The notes beneath the pieces are model-generated. The model made no database searches, was not told where the DNA came from, and saw only the letters and a list, made by a program, of their open reading frames with translations. The position numbers and the translations under genes are program-made. This document shows positions 55,030 to 63,980 of a DNA stretch of 64,000 nucleotides, piece by piece. Position 1 is the first letter of the stretch; each line of letters starts with the position of its first letter. Source of the DNA: JAPSGB01 sp963775185. Lineage in GTDB: Bacteria > Myxococcota_A > Polyangia > Polyangiales > Polyangiaceae. The stretch lies in NCBI GenBank assembly GCA_963775185.1, contig CAVZIE010000019.1, positions 32,564 to 96,563 of the forward strand, read 5' to 3'.

Positions 55030-55915
55030 CGTCGCTCGGTCGCTGCCAGAACGGAACGACCGGCGACAGGTGCAAAGAGTTCTTGCCCGGCTCGCGCGTC
55101 ACAGTCATCGCGCACTGTCGAACGCGACTCGAGAAGCCCTGCTTGTTGGCACAGAAGTGCGGGAACTTTACGGCTCTGGAATAGACGCGTTTCAGCTCGA
55201 AGTGCTACTGGGGCAAGAGATCGCGGGTGAGCTTTCCGAACGTGCACACCGGCGGGTAAGAGGGGAGCCGGACTTCGAGGCGATGGCAATGGCGCAGATG
55301 GCCCTCGTGAGTCGCGGGTCTGCTTGCCGCCTCCGAGATCCTGCTGCTGGTCACATCCGGATATGGTTCAGGCGCAATCGCGCGCGCGCGAACAGTCCAC
55401 GAGCTCGCCGTGGTTTCGAACTTCATTGCGAAACGCGGACTGCGGGCGGCGCGCCGCTTTGCGGCCTTCTACGATTTCGAGCGCTTGAAGACCGAACGTG
55501 CGAAGTTGCGGGAGCTCCAGCGGCGGCGCCGCGGTGTTCGCCGGGACACACAAAGCGCCGGACAATCGAGCAGGTTCGCAACGACATCGCGATGCTCGAG
55601 CGACGGCGCGACAAGCATGCGCGGCGCTACGGGAAGCGGTTCAAGGAGGACTACGGATGGGCGGCCCCGTGGTTCAGGGGCAAGAAGACGCGGGTGAACT
55701 TTGCAATGTTGGAGGCTAGAGTAGATTTCGATCGGGCCCGGCCGTATTTCAAGCTCGCTAGCGACTCGATCCACGCCGGACCGCTCGGGGTGTTGAGCAA
55801 CCACGACGAGGTGGATCGCTACGTCACCGGCCCGAGCCTGCATCGTCTGACGCATGCGGCCGAACCTCACCCGTATGGTTGGCCCACCTACTCACGAGCG
55901 CGACCGGCGCGATAG
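55030..55915 (+). pseudogene. DUF5677-type protein, broken by frameshifts
   Basis: Three frames together give a DUF5677-like protein. They are FQLEVLLGQEIAGELSERAH...; then, from about 55320, LAASEILLLVTSGYGSGAIARARTVHELAVVSNFIAKRG; then, from about 55560, EQVRNDIAMLERRRDKHARRYGKRFKEDYGWAAPW...FAMLEARVDFDRARPYFKLASDSIHAGPLG. The YGWA and SD.IHAGP motifs are diagnostic. Two frame changes are needed; the start is not clear. The family has no established function but is common in mobile and defence regions. Confidence 0.65.
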
Positions 55916-56512
55916 ATGGCAGCAAGTCAGCGCTGGTGCCACGAATAGTCGTCGTCAGTTCACTGGCGATGCACGTGCGTGACATGTTCTCGAAGACCTA
56001 GAAGCAGGGCTCCGCCGCGCCGAGTAGGTGATTCCGGAGCGAGCGACGTGTCGATGCTTGAGGCTCTCTGCAACCTAGATCGGGAGCTGCAGTGAGAACG
56101 TCGCGCCGTCGGCGAGTGAACTTTCAGCTGTAGCCACCACGTCGGAGAGCGGAGTGCCGAGAATCGCGATAATGCCCACATGGCGCTCTGGCGCGGGCGC
56201 GCATCTGCATCGCCGTGGGCGAGCCGGCCGAGATCCGGGCCGGTGAACGGTGAGCGGTACCGATCGCGCCGCCGCGGGCTTAACCGACTACGCGCGGAAT
56301 CCGATGCCCACTAGCCCGGATGTCCGCCACCGAACAACCCGTTGCAGCAGTCGGCCCCGATCTGATGCGTTGTGCTGCGCCCGCGCACGTCTACCACGGG
56401 CTCGGTCATCGCAGCCCTGACGCGCTATGGCCTGCTGGCGAGGGTCATTGCCGAACGGTGGAACTATTCGCCACCCCGGCGAGCCCGACGGCCGAGTCGC
56501 CCGTGCCGACCT
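55916..56512 (+). other. Gene-free stretch
   Basis: About 600 bp with no supportable gene. GC is lower than the core genome, and the reading frames present have no recognisable protein pattern. Confidence 0.5.
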
Positions 56513-56884
56513 TCACCGCTCGCCGAGCGCTGCGCGCACGCGCCCGACGGCCTCCGGCAGCCGCTTGGCGACGAGCTCCGCGTCCAGGCGGAGCACGCGG
56601 TAGCCGGCGCGCTCGAGCGCGCGATCCCGGCGCGCGTCCCGCGCGCGGGACTGCGCGTGGTGCGGGCCATCCACCTCCACGATCAGCCGCGCGCTTGGAG
56701 CGAGGAAGTCCGCGATGAAGCGACCCAGCAGCGGAACCTGCCGGCGGAAGGCCACGCCCTCGACCTGGCGCGCGCGCAGCGCGGACCAGAGGACGCGCTC
56801 CGGCCAGGACGGGCCGCTGCGCATGCCGGCGGCGCGTTCGGCGAGGAGCGACAAGCGAGCGGGGGACGGGGACGAGCGATGCAT
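56513..56884 (-). CDS. DUF559 (Vsr-like) endonuclease-fold protein, intact copy
   Basis: A 123-residue single-domain protein: PSWPERVLWSALRARQVEGVAFRRQVPLLGRFIADFLAPSARLIVEVDGPHH...RALERAGYRVLRLDAELV. The E..LW..LR, FRRQ.P and D.....LIVEVDG pattern is the DUF559 domain of the PD-(D/E)xK/Vsr-related fold, so nuclease activity is plausible but unproven. ATG at 56884 begins MHRSSPSPARLSLL; the same start and leader recur in two other copies. The palindrome at 57121 lies about 237 bp upstream. Confidence 0.8.
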   Translation of the reverse strand: MHRSSPSPARLSLLAERAAGMRSGPSWPERVLWSALRARQVEGVAFRRQVPLLGRFIADFLAPSARLIVEVDGPHHAQSRARDARRDRALERAGYRVLRLDAELVAKRLPEAVGRVRAALGER

Positions 56885-57120
56885 GGCGACCTCCTGCCCG
56901 GCGTGGCGGCCGGGCGCAGCCCCGATGGCGCACGATGCGTGACGCGCCCAAGAGCCGAGTTCGACCACCGATGGCGGGGCGCGGCGCGGATCGTGCGCCT
57001 CCCGCGGAGCCCGGCCGCCGCGGCGGGTGGGAGGGAAAGCGCCCGCGCTGGGCCGCCCGTCGCTTCGCGCCACCGATGCTGATATGCTCGGCATTGCGGC
57101 AACTTGGAGGCGTCGGCGCC

Positions 57121-57137
57121 ACGTTAAGACGTCTTAA
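57121..57137 (+). repeat. 20-bp palindrome, copy interrupted by the IS element
   Basis: First 17 bases of ACGTTAAGACGTCTTAACGT. The rest of the palindrome is found right of the IS at 58683-58694 because of the target duplication. Confidence 0.85.
57129..57137 (+). repeat. Target-site duplication, left
   Basis: ACGTCTTAA, repeated at 58683-58691. If the outermost C/G pair is not part of the element, the duplication is 11 bp (GACGTCTTAAC). Confidence 0.85.
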
Positions 57138-58682
57138 CCAGCCCTTTCAAGGTGCTTCGTGACGATCCAAGACGCGCCGTTGCAGCCAATATCGGAGTTC
57201 CTCACTCGGCCAGGAGCTTTGCGGTCGAGACGTGGGGCGTGTTCTTGAACCGGGTGCGTTTTGGAACGGGCTTCTTGGGACCGCGAACGGCCTTGCGGAA
57301 GCGCTGCCAATCGCTGTGCGCAGCCCATGCGACGAGGTGCTTCGCGAACGTGCGAGGAGCCATCGTATGAAACGGCTTCCACACGTCGTCGTCCAGCACG
57401 AGGTCCATGCCGTCGTGAACGGAACGAGCGGCGTTGATGATCGCGAACTCGCTGAGTGGCATCTTCGCCGTTCGCTCGTCGTGGCGTTTCGCAGCTTGCA
57501 TCGCAGCGTGTACGACCGCGAAGACATTCGCGGCGGCGATGGCGACGCCGAAGCCGAACAGGGCCGCCTTCGGGTAGCCGAGTGCCGCGATCTCGCTCTG
57601 CAGGTTCCGCTCGACGTGGGCGAAGAACGTCTCGATCGTCCACCTGCGCCGGTACAGGTCGGCGATAGCAGCCGCTGTGACGGCTCGCGGCAGTTTCGTG
57701 AGAACCGCCATCTCGGTGTCGCCATCGCGCGTCGGCGTGTCGAGTCGGATAACAACGCGGCGGAGGCGCAGCTCGGCGCCGCCCATGTGCACCGTGACCC
57801 CCTGCTCGAAGACCTCGCCGCTCTCGGTTCTCCCGCAGCGACGCAGCTTGCTTCGGGATTCGACGGGAAGGTTTGCGTGCTGGCGAATGATGAAGTGCGA
57901 CGGTCGGTTCGCCAGTCCGAACAGGAAGCCGAGCGTGCAGAAGTTGCGATCGGCGATGTACACGTCGCCCGGCTCGGCCGCCGCGATGATCGGTTCCAGC
58001 AGGGTTCGTTCCTGCGCGTGACCGTCCTCGCAGGCCACCATCTGCACGGCCAAGCCGACTTCGGGTTCGATCACGACCAGCGAATGCCCGGGCAACGGAC
58101 CAGCCGCGCATCCCCGAAGCACTTCGAGACGACGCTCGGTCGCCGCAAGGTGATTGCCGTCGAGCACGCGAATCCGGTAGCCCGGCAGCCACTGCTCGGC
58201 TGTATCCAGCGCCGTGATCACGGGACGCAGCCTGGTAGCTGTGTGCGCGACGAGCGCCTCGGTCGTCGCCACCTCGACCCCGCCGACCTTGTCATACAGG
58301 GCGGTCAGAGAGACGGGCACTTGCTGGCGCATCGCCTGGTAGGCCGCACGTATGGACGGCTGCACACGGCACACGACCAAGGCCGCCACGTCGAGCATCG
58401 TCGAGAACAGCAGCTTCCTCTTGTACTGACGCTCCGCGTGCAAGGCGAAGAGGGCATCGAGGGCCGTGGGCTCCAGCGCGAATTCCAGCGCCGCCCTCGC
58501 CATCACGGCGACCGGAGCTTTCTTGGTGAATTTCTCGAAGATGTCAGCCATCAGCATGCACCGTTGCATTCCAGAGACGGTGCCCAATGGAAAGCTTGCT
58601 CTGCCGTGCAACGGTGAATGGATGCGACAAAGTGCGATATGGATGACATGGACCTACACGCTCAGCACCTTGAAAGGGCTGG
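57138..58682 (-). mobile_element. Complete IS4-family insertion sequence, 1545 bp
   Basis: Bounded by perfect 19-bp terminal inverted repeats CCAGCCCTTTCAAGGTGCT (57138-57156) and its complement (58664-58682), with a 9 (or 11)-bp target duplication. Contains one transposase gene filling almost the whole element. Perfect ends and an open transposase suggest recent arrival. The target is half of the 20-bp palindrome. Confidence 0.92.
57202..58569 (-). CDS. IS4-family transposase
   Basis: About 455 residues, DDE transposase. First Asp in RIRVLDGNHLAATERR, second in GDVYIADRNFCTLGFLFGL, Glu in LYRRRWTIETFFAHVERNLQSE (the Y-2R-3E part of the IS4 YREK motif; the final K is not conserved). No frame breaks. 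Start ATG in MQRCMLMADIFEKFTKKAP; 14 further in-frame residues upstream are possible. Confidence 0.92.
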   Translation of the reverse strand: MQRCMLMADIFEKFTKKAPVAVMARAALEFALEPTALDALFALHAERQYKRKLLFSTMLDVAALVVCRVQPSIRAAYQAMRQQVPVSLTALYDKVGGVEVATTEALVAHTATRLRPVITALDTAEQWLPGYRIRVLDGNHLAATERRLEVLRGCAAGPLPGHSLVVIEPEVGLAVQMVACEDGHAQERTLLEPIIAAAEPGDVYIADRNFCTLGFLFGLANRPSHFIIRQHANLPVESRSKLRRCGRTESGEVFEQGVTVHMGGAELRLRRVVIRLDTPTRDGDTEMAVLTKLPRAVTAAAIADLYRRRWTIETFFAHVERNLQSEIAALGYPKAALFGFGVAIAAANVFAVVHAAMQAAKRHDERTAKMPLSEFAIINAARSVHDGMDLVLDDDVWKPFHTMAPRTFAKHLVAWAAHSDWQRFRKAVRGPKKPVPKRTRFKNTPHVSTAKLLAE

Positions 58683-58691
58683 ACGTCTTAA

Positions 58692-58998
58692 CGTGAGCCC
58701 GGAAGCGATGCCCGTCACGACCGCGTCGGCGCTACGTTAAGACGTCTTAACGTGACCCTGGGGAAGCGCTGCCCGCCAGGACCTGGGCAGCCCGGAAGGG
58801 CGCCCCGAGCTGCGTGCCCTACAGCATCGCGGTCCGCGACAGGTCCGCGCCACGACGCGCCGAGCGCGTCTCCCCCACCTGCGCGCAGCGCCTGCCGCAA
58901 GGATTCCATATGGAAGTACCCACGCCTCTCCGCGCTTGCGGCAGGCGCGAGCACAGGTAAGGGGGAGACAAGCGGAGGCGGCGAAGCCGACGACGCCG
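58692..58998 (+). repeat. Duplicated segment A, right part
   Basis: Resumes the similarity to the 61985-62232 segment. It shares the long block around CTCCCCCACCTGCGCGCAGC and CATATGGAAGTACCCACGCC and ends in GCCGACGACGCC. It carries an additional palindrome copy. No gene is recognised. Confidence 0.8.
58734..58753 (+). repeat. 20-bp perfect palindrome, second copy
   Basis: ACGTTAAGACGTCTTAACGT, preceded by GTCGGCGC and followed by GACCCTGGGG, flanks shared with the copy at 61965. Confidence 0.9.
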
Positions 58999-59298
58999 TT
59001 CGGTCAGGCCGATGCGCTGTGGCTCGGAGCGATCCCGACGCAGGTGTTCAAGGCGCGAGGTCGCTTTGCGCTCTTGCGGGAGCTCGGCCGGACCTACTCG
59101 ACCCTGGCGCGCGACGTGGTGCGGAGCGGTGGGTCCACTCCCTTCAGGTGCGCGCACGGGTTCGACCGTGCCGAGCAGGTCGGGCACCGTACCGGGCCCG
59201 AGGAAGAAGTCATGTCGGCGTCCGGCTGCACGAGACGTGCCGCCGCGCGCGCTTGATCAAGAGCAGCCAGGTCGAAGACGGGGGAGCGCGGTGATCAG
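58999..59298 (+). other. Gene-free stretch
   Basis: A frame of about 100 codons (58936-59256) is open but has no recognisable protein pattern and overlaps the repeat. I see no supportable gene. Confidence 0.4.
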
Positions 59299-60611
59299 TC
59301 ACTGCTCGCACGAGAGCAGCGCCCAGCCTCCCGGCGTCGGTGACGACGGCGCGTCGAGCCAGGCGAGCGCGACCCGCTGGCGCGCGGCGGCGATCACGAT
59401 GCGCGCGCCGTCGAACGCATCCAGGGAGACGGAGCCGATCGAGCCGCTCGTGGACACGCCTGCCGCGCTCGTGATCGAGCTCGAAGTCGTGGCGCCTTCC
59501 GCGCGGTACAGCGACACGGACCTCGGCGCGCCCGCCGCGATGACGAGATAGTCGTGGACGAACGCGACGTCCCCGCCGGTGAACGCGCCCGCGATGGCGA
59601 TTTTGCCTGCCGTGTCGCCGGTGACGTTCAGGAACAGCACGCCGAGGGTCGCGTTTGCGCCGCCCCCGGTGGGGAGCGATCACGGCAGCCCGGTGCTCGC
59701 CCTCGGAGTCGATGGCCGCCCACGGCGAGGAGGGGAGCAAGAATCGGAGCACCCGGGCCGAAGCTGAACACGTCGCTGGCCTGCGCCGGGACGCGGCCGA
59801 GCACGGCACGTGTCGAGCCCGTCGTGGCGACCATGCCGTAGTCGGCAGCGTTTGGGAAAAGCGAGGCTGGCGTGTCGGCGAACGTGTCGCCCGCGAGCGT
59901 GGCGATCTGCGTCTGCTGCTGGCCGGTTTGCATCGCCGTGTAGACGAAGTCGAACGCGGGCTTCACTGTTCCATCGGGACTCGTCGCATCCGCGCGCTTG
60001 CTCAGGGCGTGGCGTTGTGCCAGCACGAGCGATGAGAACGACGGGTTGCGGGTCACGGTCGGGGTGCCGACGGTGCCGAGCGCGTCGACCGGAATGAACG
60101 CGGCGCCGGCACCCGACCCGCTGCAGTCGGCGAGTCCCGCGACGCACAGCCCGGTGTCGCCGGAAAACGCCAGTCCGATGCCGTCCACGGCGAGCGCGCT
60201 CGCGCACCCCGGCAGCGTGGCCGGCGACGGTGGATAGAGGACGCCGTCGTCCGACACGGCCAGCGTGTCGACTTCGACGTCGCCCGTCGCCGTGTCCTGA
60301 ACGCGATACGCGACGACGAACGCCGTCGGCGCGGCGGCAATCGCCGGCCCCGTCACCATGGTGCCCGCGCCGCCGCCGGGCAGCTTGCCCGACGCGATCA
60401 CGGCGAGCGAGCAGCCCGGCGGCGGCGCGCCGCCGCTTCCTCCGCTGGCTGGAGCTCCCGCGGCGGCGCTCGTGCCGGCCGCGCCGCCCGTTGCCCCGCC
60501 TGCACCACTGGTCCCGCTCGTGCCGGGGGCGCTGCTGGTCGTGACGCCGCCGCATGCCGCGATCACGGACAGGAACGCCCCTGTGATACCGATGGCACGA
60601 CCGCACCGCAC
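59299..60611 (-). CDS. Lipoprotein with Gly/Ala/Ser linker, two frame breaks
   Basis: From GTG 60611 the product starts with a lipoprotein signal (AIGITGAFLSVIAACGG), then a Gly/Ala/Ser/Thr linker and a repeat-rich, probably beta-propeller-like domain (AFVVAYRVQDTATGDVEVDTLAVSDDGVLY, FAFDFVY-like strands). Two surplus C residues, near 59720 and 59680, shift the frame twice. After that it ends VLFLNVTGDTAGKIAIAGAFTGGDVAFVHDYLVIAAG...GWALLSCEQ. Restored length is about 437 residues. This type of exported protein is abundant in myxobacteria. Confidence 0.65.
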
Positions 60612-61345
60612 GCCGGAACGGTACGCCGGGGCGCGCGCGGGCGCCACGCCGGAGAGCGGTCCGCGACAAGTGCAAGCTTGGCATGACGGTCCGGGCGGAC
60701 GTGGCCGGCCTTGACCGCGCGGCGCGCGCCGGCGGGTGAAGTGCAGCGGTGAGCCGGTCAGTAAGCGAACGCGGGACCGAGATCCGCGCAGCACTCCGCC
60801 ATGCCGTTCAGCGAGTGTTCGATCGATGCGCACTCTGGAGGGCTCGTCAGGTAGGAAGTGCCCGTCAGCACCCGACGCCATCGCCGTCCGCCGGAGGCCC
60901 CGCGACCGAGGAGGACCGCCAGTCGCGGTTGTGCCAAGCTGGATCGCATAACAGCGATTCTATGAACGATTCCAGTTACTTGCGCGCACGTCGAAGGCTA
61001 CGCGCCGTGGGCGTACCGGTCAACCCAATCGACGCTGGAACGCGGCCGAGTCGTTGCTCTGCCTAGGCTCAATACCCGCCCCGTTGCCAACCCCAGCAGC
61101 ACCTTCATGTGGGTGGTGGAAGCGTGTTCCTCCTCGATATCGGTGCGATCCTAACGAACACAAGGCGAAGAGCGCTCCACGACTTTTTGGCGAGCTGCTG
61201 GTCCTCCGGGTATCCGAGCTGTGAGTCCGACGAGCCGCCCAACCTACTCCCCGAGGCGGACCGCAAGCCCCGAGTCGAAGCGTTGACCGCGAACTGGAGC
61301 AGTGGCGCTCCGCGCTTCTGGAGCGCGCTCGGGTAGCGCGATTCG
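60612..61345 (+). other. Gene-free stretch
   Basis: About 730 bp with no recognisable gene or RNA. Several short frames exist on both strands, none with a protein-like pattern or ribosome-binding site. Confidence 0.45.
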
Positions 61346-61730
61346 TCATATGGCGTCCGGTCCACTCGCCCCGAGCGCAGCGCGCACGCGCTCGACCGCC
61401 TCCGGCAGCCGCTTGGCGACAAGCTCCGCGTCCAGGCGGAGCACGCGGTAGCCGGCGCGCTCGAGCGCGCGATCCGGCGCGCATCCCGCGCGCGGCACTG
61501 CGCATGCTGCGGCCCATCCACTTCCACAATCAGCCGCGCGCCTGGAGCCAGGAAGTCAGCGATAAGCGGCCGAGCAGAGGAACCTGCCGGCGGAATGCCA
61601 CGCCCTCGACCTGGCGCGCGCGCAGTGCGGACCACAGAACGCGCTCCGGCCACGACGGGCCGCTGCGCATGCCCGCGGCGCGTTCGGCGAGGAGCGACAA
61701 GCGAGCGGGGGACGGGGACAAGCGATGCAT
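61346..61730 (-). pseudogene. DUF559 protein, second copy with frame break
   Basis: MHRLSPSPARLSLLAERAAGMRSGPSWPERVLWSALRARQVEGVAFRRQVPLLGR in one frame, then LIADFLAPGARLIVEVDGPQHAQCRARDARR in the next, and LVAKRLPEAVERVRAALGASG in a third, each matching the intact copy at 56513-56884. At least two indels near 61560 and 61470 break it. Confidence 0.8.
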
Positions 61731-61964
61731 GGCGGCATCCTGCCCGGCGTGGCGGCCGGGCGCAGCCCCATGGCGCACGATGCGTGACGCGCCCAAGAGC
61801 CGAGTTCGACCACCGATGGCGGGGCGCGGCGCGATCGTGCGCCTCTCGCGAAGCCCGGTCGCCGCGGCGGGTGGGAGGGAAAGCGCCCGTGCCGGGCCGC
61901 CCGTCGCTTTGCGCCGCCGATGCTGATATGCTCGGCATTGCGGCAACTTGGAGGCGTCGGCGCC

Positions 61965-61984
61965 ACGTTAAGACGTCTTAACGT
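61965..61984 (+). repeat. 20-bp perfect palindrome, third copy
   Basis: ACGTTAAGACGTCTTAACGT, 235 bp upstream of the second DUF559 copy, in the same flanking context as the copy disrupted by the IS. Confidence 0.9.
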
Positions 61985-62243
61985 GAGCCTGGGGAGGCGA
62001 GCCCGCCCGGACCTCGGCAGCCCGGAACGGCGCCCTCGCGACCCGCCGACCACAGCATCGCGGTCCGCGACAGGTCCACGCCACAACGCGCCGAGCGCGT
62101 CTCCCCCACCTGCGCGCAGCGCCTGCCGCAAGGATCCCATATGGAAGTACCCACGCCTCTCCGCGGTTGCGGCAGGCGCGAGCACAGGTAAGGGGAAGCG
62201 ACGGCGGAGGCGGCGGAGCCGACGACGCCAGAGGGGGCACCCC

Positions 62244-62588
62244 ATCAACATGGTCGCGCGCGGCATTTCCACGGCGGACATCTTGAAGGGAATCCATCTC
62301 TCCATCGCCGGCCGCCTCGTGCAGTTGCTCCGAGCGGTGGGCGGCGAAGGCGCGGTGATCCTGACGGGTGGCTTGTCGCGCGACGAAGGGCTGGTTGCGG
62401 CCGTGCAGGAGCTGCTCGCGGAGGAGCGCACGAAGAAGCGCAAGCGCGCGCTGGCGGAGGTGAACGTGAAGACGCATCCGGATGCGATTTTGGCGGGCGC
62501 GATTGGGGCGGCGCTGCTGGGGGCGTACCGGACGGAGCAGTTGGCAAGGCGTGGCGTGAACGTCGCTGCGCTCGCCGCAAGTCCCTGA
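62244..62588 (+). pseudogene. bcrD 3'-end fragment, copy 3
   Basis: 115 codons including the stop, collinear with the last third of bcrD from INMVARGIS to the stop (NVAALAASP at the end). A handful of substitutions, mostly silent, separate it from 54020-54367. It begins abruptly after duplicated segment B. No start codon or first two thirds. Confidence 0.9.
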
Positions 62589-62592
62589 TGGT

Positions 62593-62613
62593 TTGCCGGT
62601 CCGGCGCGGAACC
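62593..62613 (+). repeat. Dispersed 20-bp intergenic repeat, copy 10
   Basis: Exact TTGCCGGTCCGGCGCGGAAC 4 bp after the stop of bcrD fragment 3, as at the other two bcrD 3' ends. Confidence 0.9.
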
Positions 62614-63128
62614 GGCCTGTCGATTCAGCGGGACTGGAAATGGGCGCTATGATCGCGGCTCCGCGATCGAATGGTAGTTAGCTGGACTTGGTGGGTTCGC
62701 CTCGGCGCAATGCTCGATGGTGTGACATTCTAAATGTCCCAGTGCGTTGACTTTTGGGGCTCCGAGCCGTACACCCCGGTGCCGCGTAGGGAATACCCAT
62801 GGAATCCGACGGTTACGTCACTATCCTCCACGGAGGCGGCTACTGCGTTCTGGATCCGACTCGCATCTTCAACATCACCGCACCGAGCTGGGGTCCGGTC
62901 GTGCGCTCGTTCGGTACGACTATTCGTACCACTACGCCAAGGCCGGAATCACTCAGCGCCACTGGGGTCTTGCGTCCCCGGGATCGCGAGGAGACATTCA
63001 CCGACGAGGTCCGGCGAGAGCAATCTCGGGTCGCGCCCGTGCAGACTGGACCAATCCCTTGCCGCACTAGCAGCTGGAAGCGGAACACGAGCGAGGAAGT
63101 CAGCGAGAAGCAGGGAGCGGTTGTGGGA
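62614..63128 (+). other. Stretch without supportable gene
   Basis: A frame opening at 62799 (MESDGYVTILHGGGYCVLDPTRIF...) might be the start of a small protein but soon loses any protein-like character and runs into a DUF559 leader remnant in the other orientation. No family recognised. Confidence 0.35.
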
Positions 63129-63203
63129 GCGATGCATAGCGGCCTCCTGCCCGGCGGAGGGGCCGGGTTTCGCCCTTGCTGGCGCACAAATCGTGACACG
63201 CGC
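63129..63203 (-). repeat. Third, degenerate copy of the DUF559 gene start and leader
   Basis: GCGATGCATAGCGGCCTCCTGCCCGGC and the following bases match the leader and first codons of both DUF559 copies. The minus-strand product begins MHRS and then jumps to an ADFLA-like segment, so most of the first half is deleted. Confidence 0.6.
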
Positions 63204-63460
63204 GGTATCCGTGGGTCGCGTCGCCTTCATCCGCTCGCGTCGAGACGCTGGGGCGCGTGGCGCGGAGCGTGCGCCGTCCCGGCGGAGCCCGGCCCCGGAG
63301 CGGGCGCGCGCGTCGGGCGCGGGCGCGACCGTGGCCGCGCCGCCATCACGGCGCCGTGCTCTGCATGGAGCGGCTGCCCGGGCTCGGCCGTTATCCAGGG
63401 AATAGCCACGGCGGGTGCCTGGACTCGGCGCGATGCGCCGGACGCGGTATCCTTCGAAGA

Positions 63461-63689
63461 ATGGAAGCACGCAAGGTCCGCGTCGAGAACGGACGCATCA
63501 GGCTCGACGAGCCAACGAACCTCCCCGACGGGGCCGAAGTGGAGCTGCGTAATCCTGAGCGGCGACGAGCTCGACGATGAGGAGCGAGCCCGCCTGCATG
63601 CGTCGTTGGATCGAGCGATCGATGATGAAGACGCAGGGCGTATCGTGGACGCCAAGGAGTTTCTGGCCGAAGTTTGCGCCGAGACGTGA
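63461..63689 (+). CDS. Type II antitoxin-like protein, one frame break
   Basis: MEARKVRVENGRIRLDEPTNLPDGAEVEL, then after a surplus base near 63549 VILSGDELDDEERARLHASLDRAIDDEDAGRIVDAKEFLAEV. The swapped-hairpin-like N-terminus with a DEPT.LPDGAEVEL motif and the DELDDEERARLH...A.EFLAE helix are typical of antitoxins found before RelE/ParE-type toxins. Restored length is about 75 residues. Its stop overlaps the next gene (GTGA). Confidence 0.65.
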
Positions 63690-63980
63690 AGCTCGAGGGA
63701 TCCTTGAAGAAGCTCGCGCTCGGTACGGGAAGCAGAGCGCCTGGTGGCGGGAGCATCGCGACGAGAAGGCGCTCTTCGCGAGAGAATTTCTCGTGGCGAT
63801 CCGTCACCTGCGAGCAGCGCCCGAACCGGGACCCTGTACACGGTGAGGCGCGGACGAGCAAATACCGGCGCTGGTTGATCCTACGAAGCCAAGTACCACG
63901 TCTACTACCGGTTCGACTGCGAGCGTGACCTGTTGGTCATCTACTCCCGTCTTAAGGGGAGCTCGTCGTGGTCGCGGTCC
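63686..63980 (+). pseudogene. RelE/ParE-type toxin-like gene, several frame breaks
   Basis: Pieces in different frames give EEARARYGKQSAWWREHRDEKALFAREFLVAIRHLRAAPEPG, then YTVRRGRA, RRWLI and KYHVYYRFDCERDLLVIYSRLKG. This is the strand order of RelE/ParE-superfamily toxins, with the late YHVYYRFD and LLVIYS strands. At least three indels separate the pieces, so as sequenced no toxin could be made. Partner of the gene just upstream. Confidence 0.55.

Larger units (their letters stand above)
56513..57137 (-). repeat. Duplicated segment A, left part (DUF559 gene, leader and palindrome)
   Basis: Matches 61346-61980 closely along its length, including the leader of the DUF559 gene and the palindrome. 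The copy continues at 58692-58998 on the far side of the IS element, showing that the IS arrived after the duplication. Confidence 0.85.
61346..62232 (-). repeat. Duplicated segment B (DUF559 copy, palindrome, flank), uninterrupted
   Basis: The contiguous counterpart of segment A. It ends at GCCGACGACGCC (62232), only 11 bp before bcrD fragment 3. Confidence 0.85.

Noticed and set aside
54369..62613. Classical integrative element with integrase and tRNA attachment site
   Set aside because: No integrase, recombinase or tRNA gene was found, and the repeats next to bcrD ends also occur widely outside the island.
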